64,000 nucleotides of DNA from Lethocerus indicus (lineage: Eukaryota > Arthropoda > Insecta > Hemiptera > Belostomatidae), in the NCBI GenBank assembly GCA_019843655.1, contig JACDQD010000006.1, forward strand, positions 2,542,001 to 2,606,000, given 5' to 3'. How positions within the stretch are numbered: the first letter of the stretch is position 1; the number at the start of each line of letters is the position of its first letter. The position numbers were made by a program, and so were the translations under genes. The notes beneath the pieces are model-generated. The model did not search any database, was not told where the DNA came from, and was given only the letters and a program-made list of their open reading frames with translations. Shown piece after piece: positions 59,001 to 64,000 of the stretch.

Positions 59001-60477
59001 TGCACAGTAGAAGATTGTGAAGTTACTTCTCGTGCAACATAAATCGGCGAGGGGTTGGAATAACGTCATTGCAGCTTATTATTATTATTGCGGCTTTCCT
59101 CAACAGCCAAAGTTGTTTGGTAGCGAAATCGGAGTTTATTTTCTTCCTACAACCTTAAGGAAGAACTCTCCGCCACCATCGTTAAAAACAAAATTGTTGT
59201 ATATTAAATAGAGACTACGGTGACGGTTAGAATCATCTGATCCTACCTTTTAAATGTATGTCATAAAAAAACAGAGCGATGTTCCATATGTCACAGTGTG
59301 CCGAAGAAAAGGAGCGGAAATGCCCGGTTGGGGAAGAGTTGAGAAACCGGATTATGTCCGGGGGAGAATGCAAATGTAAGTAACGTCTTCCTCCCTAAGG
59401 ACGGAGGCGGTGTTCAGTTTCTCAACCGTACTTTAAATTACATACGTACAAACCGGTCTAGTTCGGTACCGAGTGGTAGGGCGGGGACGACGCTCGTTCA
59501 GCTCCAGATAATCTACGGGTGACGATTTCAAACCATTATCTCAGGACGAGAAGATTAAGAGTTTCCTCGCGCGAGGTGCCTGCCAACGTCGGTAGATGTT
59601 GCGGTATCAGGGATATAGTGACTTGCTCAGAAACATGGAAAATAACTCCAACAATGTTTAGTAGAACTAACGTAGTTAACAAAGCAGATCAGAGGTTTAT
59701 TTTAAACGTACAAGTGCCGTTACATCGGGTTCGTCATTCCAAATTGTTCTCAGGCTACCCGAGTGAAATTAAAATTAAAAATATATAAATTAAAATCATG
59801 TATTAAATAAAAAAACAAGTGTGACAGTGCCGATAGGTTGCTTCATCGCTGGGACTAAGGCCGATATGGTGAAGTTAAAATATAGTTTAATCGTTTTTTT
59901 AACTGCCCTCCAATCTTATACATCTTCCCAGTGGCCGCATCTGGCGGTGGTGGGAAACAGAAATTCCCTGGGAGCATCCCCTACGGGGCGGGGGGGGGGC
60001 GGTTTTATTCAACAGGTAAATTGCGCGCCCCCGTGTGAAGTTAAGGGGTTGAAGCAGCTGAGGGCGTACCCCCCGCAGCAGATGCTCCGTCTTATTTTTC
60101 CCCAACCCTTTCGCCGGAATCATCCTCGTCCTTATCTCTCCTTTTCCGTTCTCGGTTTGTTCTCCTTTCAGGAGAGATTCCCGTTATTGGGCGTTATTCG
60201 GTACACCCGCCCGTGAAGGTCCGTTTGGACATCCGAGACCATTTATCCGTTTGATTAATGTTGACGTCCCTATGAGATATCTCAATCGGATGATCCCGGG
60301 GTAAAAGTTGGTTTTCTACGGCTTCCCCTTTGTGTACGTAGTTACTATTGTTGGATTCTGTTTGCAGATGGGCCCGGGAATAGGTAGAATAAAATTTATG
60401 AAATTTAACTCATCTATTCGGCTGAAGGGATCCCCCAGCTATCTGCTATCCGCGGAAAATGTTGAGGTTTCCTCCAG
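56099..60477. other. Intergenic stretch, no gene apart from one MITE
   Basis: The MITE at 57098-57314 is the only recognised element. ORFs around 56.5-56.9 and 57.4-57.7 kb resemble nothing known. Confidence 0.6.
57098..57314 (-). mobile_element. Tc1/mariner-like MITE with transposase N-terminal stub
   Basis: Left end GCAAAATTAACGCAAGATTT, right end GCGTTAATTTCGGGACACCC. From 57197 on the minus strand it encodes MERYTIEQRVFVVEQYLKN and then runs into the terminal repeat. This matches the N-terminal helix-turn-helix (DUF4817-type) of insect transposases. The other copies here keep the same stub, so all derive from one internally deleted ancestor. Confidence 0.85.
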
Positions 60478-60634
60478 CGTCAGTAGAAAATGCGATCGCC
60501 ACAGCGTGGCGGGGGACGGCGGCAGGATGCTTCGCTTGGAATGGAGAAAACAAAACGTGTCATTTAAAGACCTCGACAAGTGTAGACAGCTCGATGCAAC
60601 GCTGGAGCGTTACGGTCGATGCTCGCGGCACATT
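60478..60634 (+). CDS. Possible internal exon, PAN/apple-like
   Basis: A 157-nt open segment with a fair acceptor (GGTTTCCTCCAG) and a good donor (ACATT|GTATGT). It reads SVENAIATAWRGTAAGC, then FAWNGENKTCHLKTSTS. The C-FAWN.....C.L pattern resembles the second half of a PAN domain, a disulphide module of secreted proteins. I found no neighbouring exon, and the cysteines expected before it are missing. Chance is a real alternative. Confidence 0.25.
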
Positions 60635-61352
60635 GTATGTATTTATGCGTCCAGCCAGCAATCAACATCATCTTCTGTGCTAAACAGTTTTGAAAGTTTC
60701 TCAGGAAACTTTTAGTTTTTTAGGCTTTGATTTAGGTTTTTTAGATTTGACACTTTCTCCACTCTGAAGTGAATACAGAACAATATTCTGCAGACCATTC
60801 GTGGGAATTTCAGAAACAGTTTAACAAAAAAAAAACTGGCGAAAACTGGCTGGACCACCGTCGAACTCGAAGGCCGGATCTGAATTTGAAATGGAAAAAG
60901 TTGTTTTTTTTTTCGAAAATTTCCTACAGCCTTTGAAGCAGGAGGGGGTGGGGTCTTTGAGCGAATGTTGCAGATAAATGTCACCGTCTTTTTGAGTTAA
61001 ATGGAAACAGACTTTGTCTTCCACTTCCCTTCCACGTGCTGCGACCAAAGTTGCGTCACGACACAGCCCCGCAGCTATTTATAGTCAAAAATAGCCTAAG
61101 CTAAACTCAAACCACATTCGTCGAGTCGGGAAGTACGAAGACGCGTTGTTCATTAAGGATAAACAATCTCAGCGCTAATTTGCCTTGAGAGATCCTCTAG
61201 ATCATTATTTATTTTTTATTCCTGTAGTTCAACATATTTTTTCCTGAATATTTTCCCAAAATTTCAAGAGAATCGCTAGTGTTTGTATAAAAAATGAGAT
61301 TACCAATTCGAGTTATCGTTTAATGCCGAACTCACTATATTACTGATGGAAC

Positions 61353-61389
61353 GCTACTGTCGATGGCGAAAAGCCGAAACCGGTCTAGC
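61353..61389 (+). ncRNA. Hammerhead-ribozyme-like motif, core mutated
   Basis: Stem I GCTA (61353-61356) with TAGC (61386-61389), GGC/GCC stem II with loop GAAAA, GAAA, ACCGGT and the GTC triplet are all present. The core reads CTGTCGA instead of CTGANGA, an A-to-T change at a position needed for catalysis, so it is probably inactive. Confidence 0.5.
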
Positions 61390-61561
61390 TTAGGGCTAAA
61401 CAAGCGATTACTTATATATATTTAAAATATACATACGGGAGCATGCTCGCAGCATAGTTGACGGGACAGGCTTAATGTAATCTTATCAGTAATATGACTT
61501 TGACACACATTCTGACGATATAAGGCCATAAGGCATGAGCCTGTTATTCAATAATATTTGC

Positions 61562-61613
61562 CAATGTATGAATTGGTTTTGTGAGTGCAGCAAAACCAGT
61601 TTTTCATACATTG
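61562..61613 (+). other. Strong pre-miRNA-sized hairpin
   Basis: CAATGTATGAA pairs with TTCATACATTG (11 bp), and inside this TGGTTTTG pairs with CAAAACCA (8 bp) around a 9-nt loop, with a 1-by-4 internal bulge. This 52-nt hairpin could be a short miRNA precursor or a small inverted-repeat element. Neither arm matches a miRNA I know. Confidence 0.35.
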
Positions 61614-62844
61614 ATAAATTAGTTTAAAATTGAGTTTTATAAAATTCATATTTCAAGGATCGCAGTATCGTTAATTTCATTCTGTGATGAGTCGCTTCAT
61701 CGGCAGCCGCTTCTGCCTTCCGATGAATTTCTTCATGAAAATGGTCACACAAATTTTATTATATATTAATTTCACTATAGACATAGATATATAAATGTTC
61801 TTGGGCTCGTGTTCACGTGAGTGTGACTCTGTTGTGCTCGGCATTGTGTAAGGAGAACGTGGAGGCGAAGCAGTAGAACACCTGAGCGGTCAGGTAACGT
61901 TTCAACTGTTGTGTCCCTTTCAAGGTTTAATAGTTCAACCGACCGCCTATTGTCAATCTGTGACAGTTCAACTTGAACTTGCAATGAAAAAGTGTCTCTC
62001 CACCAGTCCCTTCGGACGCAACAACGAATCCTGAACTTTCTCGTGTTCAATAGCAAAAATTAGACGTTATAGACCGGATTCGATGTCTCTAAATTCTGTC
62101 AGAGAATTAGTATTGATTGAATATGATGTATATTGTGTATAATGATGAAATTTTTACCGGAAATTGTAACTGAAAAACGAGAAGTCGCCGGCAACATGGG
62201 CGACCGAAAAACCTCAAAAAAAACACATCCATCACGTCTAAAAATAATGATGCCACTAAAAATACAACAAGGGAATGTGATGCGAAAATCCGGGGAGCTG
62301 GAAATTGCAAATGCTAGCCCCCCTCCAACCGGGAGAGTTTCCGTTATGGGGCCCCTTCCAGATGAGACCTCAGCATTGTTCCACGCTAAGAGGGGTAGAG
62401 CTTCCCATTGTCACTAAGCCTCGGCCGACGACATAAATATGACAAACTGCTTTTTCCTCCCTCCCTCCCTCCATCTCTCCCGAAACGAGTCCCCGGGGAT
62501 TATGGGAGAACCCTAGCCGGCTACTTGTATTCAAAATCCCGGCTGTGGGGCTTCAAACACATTTCACGCTTGTCAATAGTCCCGCCAGCCGGGATATGAT
62601 CTCGTGTCGGATATCAGGACGTGATAATAATTCATTTAGAAAACATCAAACAACTGAAACGGTGCTAAAATAACTTTGCTAGACAAGTTTCCGAACATCG
62701 CCCTCGTCAGTAAGTTGGAGCGGCTGAAACCGGTCTGGCTTTATCCGAAAATTGCATGATCCATCCCTGAGGAGACTGTAAACTCCAGAATTTGATGGTT
62801 TACAGTCACTATCGGGCCGATTCAGCCGATATAGGGTTAAATGC

Positions 62845-62881
62845 GCTACTGACGACGGCGAACAGGCGAAACCACTCTGGC
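62845..62881 (+). ncRNA. Hammerhead-ribozyme-like motif with degraded stems II and III
   Basis: CTGACGA core intact (62849-62855) and stem I GCTA/TGGC pairs with one G-T wobble. Stem II reads GGC against GGC, and stem III ACCACT is no longer palindromic, with the triplet CTC in place of GTC. Probably inactive. Confidence 0.45.
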
Positions 62882-64000
62882 ACGGGCGATGATCCGTACA
62901 GCCCCCCAAAAAATAGGGATAGTTCCGCGTTTTCTTTTGTGCACTGAAAACGGCTGGAAGACAGTGGTGGTTTGGGGGGATCCGAATTCCCAAAGGTACC
63001 AAAATGCGTACCGTTCACTGAACATTGTCGCCCGTTCCCATTCTTCCCATTGTTATCTCTACCCCCCACCGGGACCCCGTTCATCCCACGGCAACGGATG
63101 GTATGCCCGAGGCGGTACGTGCGACTGAGTCATTCCTGAATATTAAAAATATATTTTTGGGCCTTATTTTTCTGTCCAATGAAATCATTTATACAGCCAT
63201 TCATATTTCGGTACTACAGAAAGATAATTCATTAAACAGAGAATTATTAGTCTCTCAATTGCGATGGAGCCAATAATTGACCTATTTGTCGATATCCCCC
63301 GTTTTCGATATACCGCCTAATTCATCTTTTATTCTAAATTTGATACCATTTTCTTTCTTTACCTCTTCTCATTTACTAGTAGGCATGAGTTATAACCGAT
63401 TCTAGATTTAAATAGACATATATTTTTTTTGGTCGAGACCTGTTTTTTATGTCTTGTCCGTTCTCCTATTGACGAGTGCCGGCTGATAGGAAATCTAAAA
63501 ACTTTACAGACATCATAAACTGAGTGGACGTTTGGGGGCGTTTTTCAATAAAAATATGAAGGAGTTTCCTATTTCTCATGGGGATGTACCGTGGGACACC
63601 GGATCTTGGAGGAGCTTCCACAAGCCGCAGATGAACCATCGGAGGAAACTTCAGAGAGGTAGAGAGGTGAGAAAAACAGAAGCGGATTATTAAAAGCCCA
63701 ATACGCCCCCACCACCGCATCTTTGGCGGAGGAATGTACCCACAAGTGGTATCGAATTTCCGACGGCGTTTCTTTCATCCTGGACCGCCCCCAAAGACCG
63801 GTACCTTTGCGCTCAACGCCAGCTAATTGGCCTAATTCCGGGATCACAGGCACCGGCTCTAGACAATATGCGGTCCCTTTAAATTTCCTCTGGCACGTTT
63901 CCTCTCGGCAACGAGGAAAGGTGTCCTCAACATTGAGGACAGGTAAATACCTCACCATATTAATATACTATCATGAATAACCAGTGGGCCTAACAAACAG

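Larger units (their letters stand above)
60635..64000. other. Intergenic stretch with hammerhead-like copies, no gene
   Basis: Holds hammerhead-like motifs (61353-61389, 62845-62881, and a remnant near 62728) and a strong hairpin (61562-61613). No coding exon is supported, although a C-containing ORF near 63.7-63.95 kb was considered. Confidence 0.6.

Noticed and set aside
63569..63980. Overlapping ORFs of 129 and 85 codons
   Set aside because: Neither strand gives a familiar motif and no convincing splice borders were found.
1..64000. CRISPR array, bacterial operon or phage
   Set aside because: Introns, TATA/initiator promoter, microsatellites and metazoan genes show a eukaryotic genome; no direct repeat-spacer array exists.

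Overview
The window looks like a piece of an insect or other arthropod genome. It carries one recognisable protein-coding gene, the Notch ligand Delta, spread over about 16 kb of the minus strand in seven coding exons with long introns. The remainder is AT-rich, repeat-laden non-coding DNA. The insect assignment rests on three things: the Delta protein resembles insect Delta closely (nine EGF repeats, an NEQN motif, an IKNTW motif); the core promoter has an arthropod-type TCAGT initiator; and the mobile elements are typical of insects (mellifera-type mariner remnants, other Tc1/mariner MITEs, a Jockey-like LINE 3' end). The species cannot be named from the sequence.

Layout. Positions 1-6244 are intergenic or downstream DNA without a recognisable gene. 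6245-8607 is very AT-rich and is probably the Delta 3' UTR. 8608-24148 holds the Delta coding exons, read right to left: signal peptide 24148-24092, MNNL 21844-21542, MNNL end 17384-17324, N2/DSL 14618-14344, EGF1 12803-12743, EGF2-9 plus transmembrane and cytoplasmic tail 10879-about 9376, and a C-terminal exon 8754-8608 ending in a PDZ-type tail, ATQV. A TATA box and initiator at the expected spacing lie at 24817 and 24786. Perfect Su(H)/CSL sites occur in the introns, which would fit Notch feedback on its own ligand. From 24820 to 64000 there is no firmly supported gene, only a possible PAN-like exon near 60.5 kb. That region is filled with mobile-element debris and microsatellites.

Two anomalies affect the Delta gene model. 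Exon 4 is one base short, which breaks the frame between the N2 region and the DSL domain; a missing base in a G/C run of the assembly is the likeliest cause. The obvious splice sites between exons 6 and 7 do not join in frame, whereas a weaker pair does.

The most interesting non-genic signal is a dispersed family of hammerhead-ribozyme-like motifs: a CTGAAGA core, a GGC/GCC stem II, GAAA, a palindromic ACCGGT stem III, cleavage triplet GTC, and a complementary GCTA/TAGC stem I. The motif occurs at 751-789, 49151-49188 (minus), 61353-61389 and 62845-62881, with several decayed copies. One copy sits inside a 206-bp fold-back element with perfect 38-bp inverted arms. No reverse transcriptase or other partner gene is visible, so these look like non-autonomous, retrozyme-like or Penelope-derived elements.
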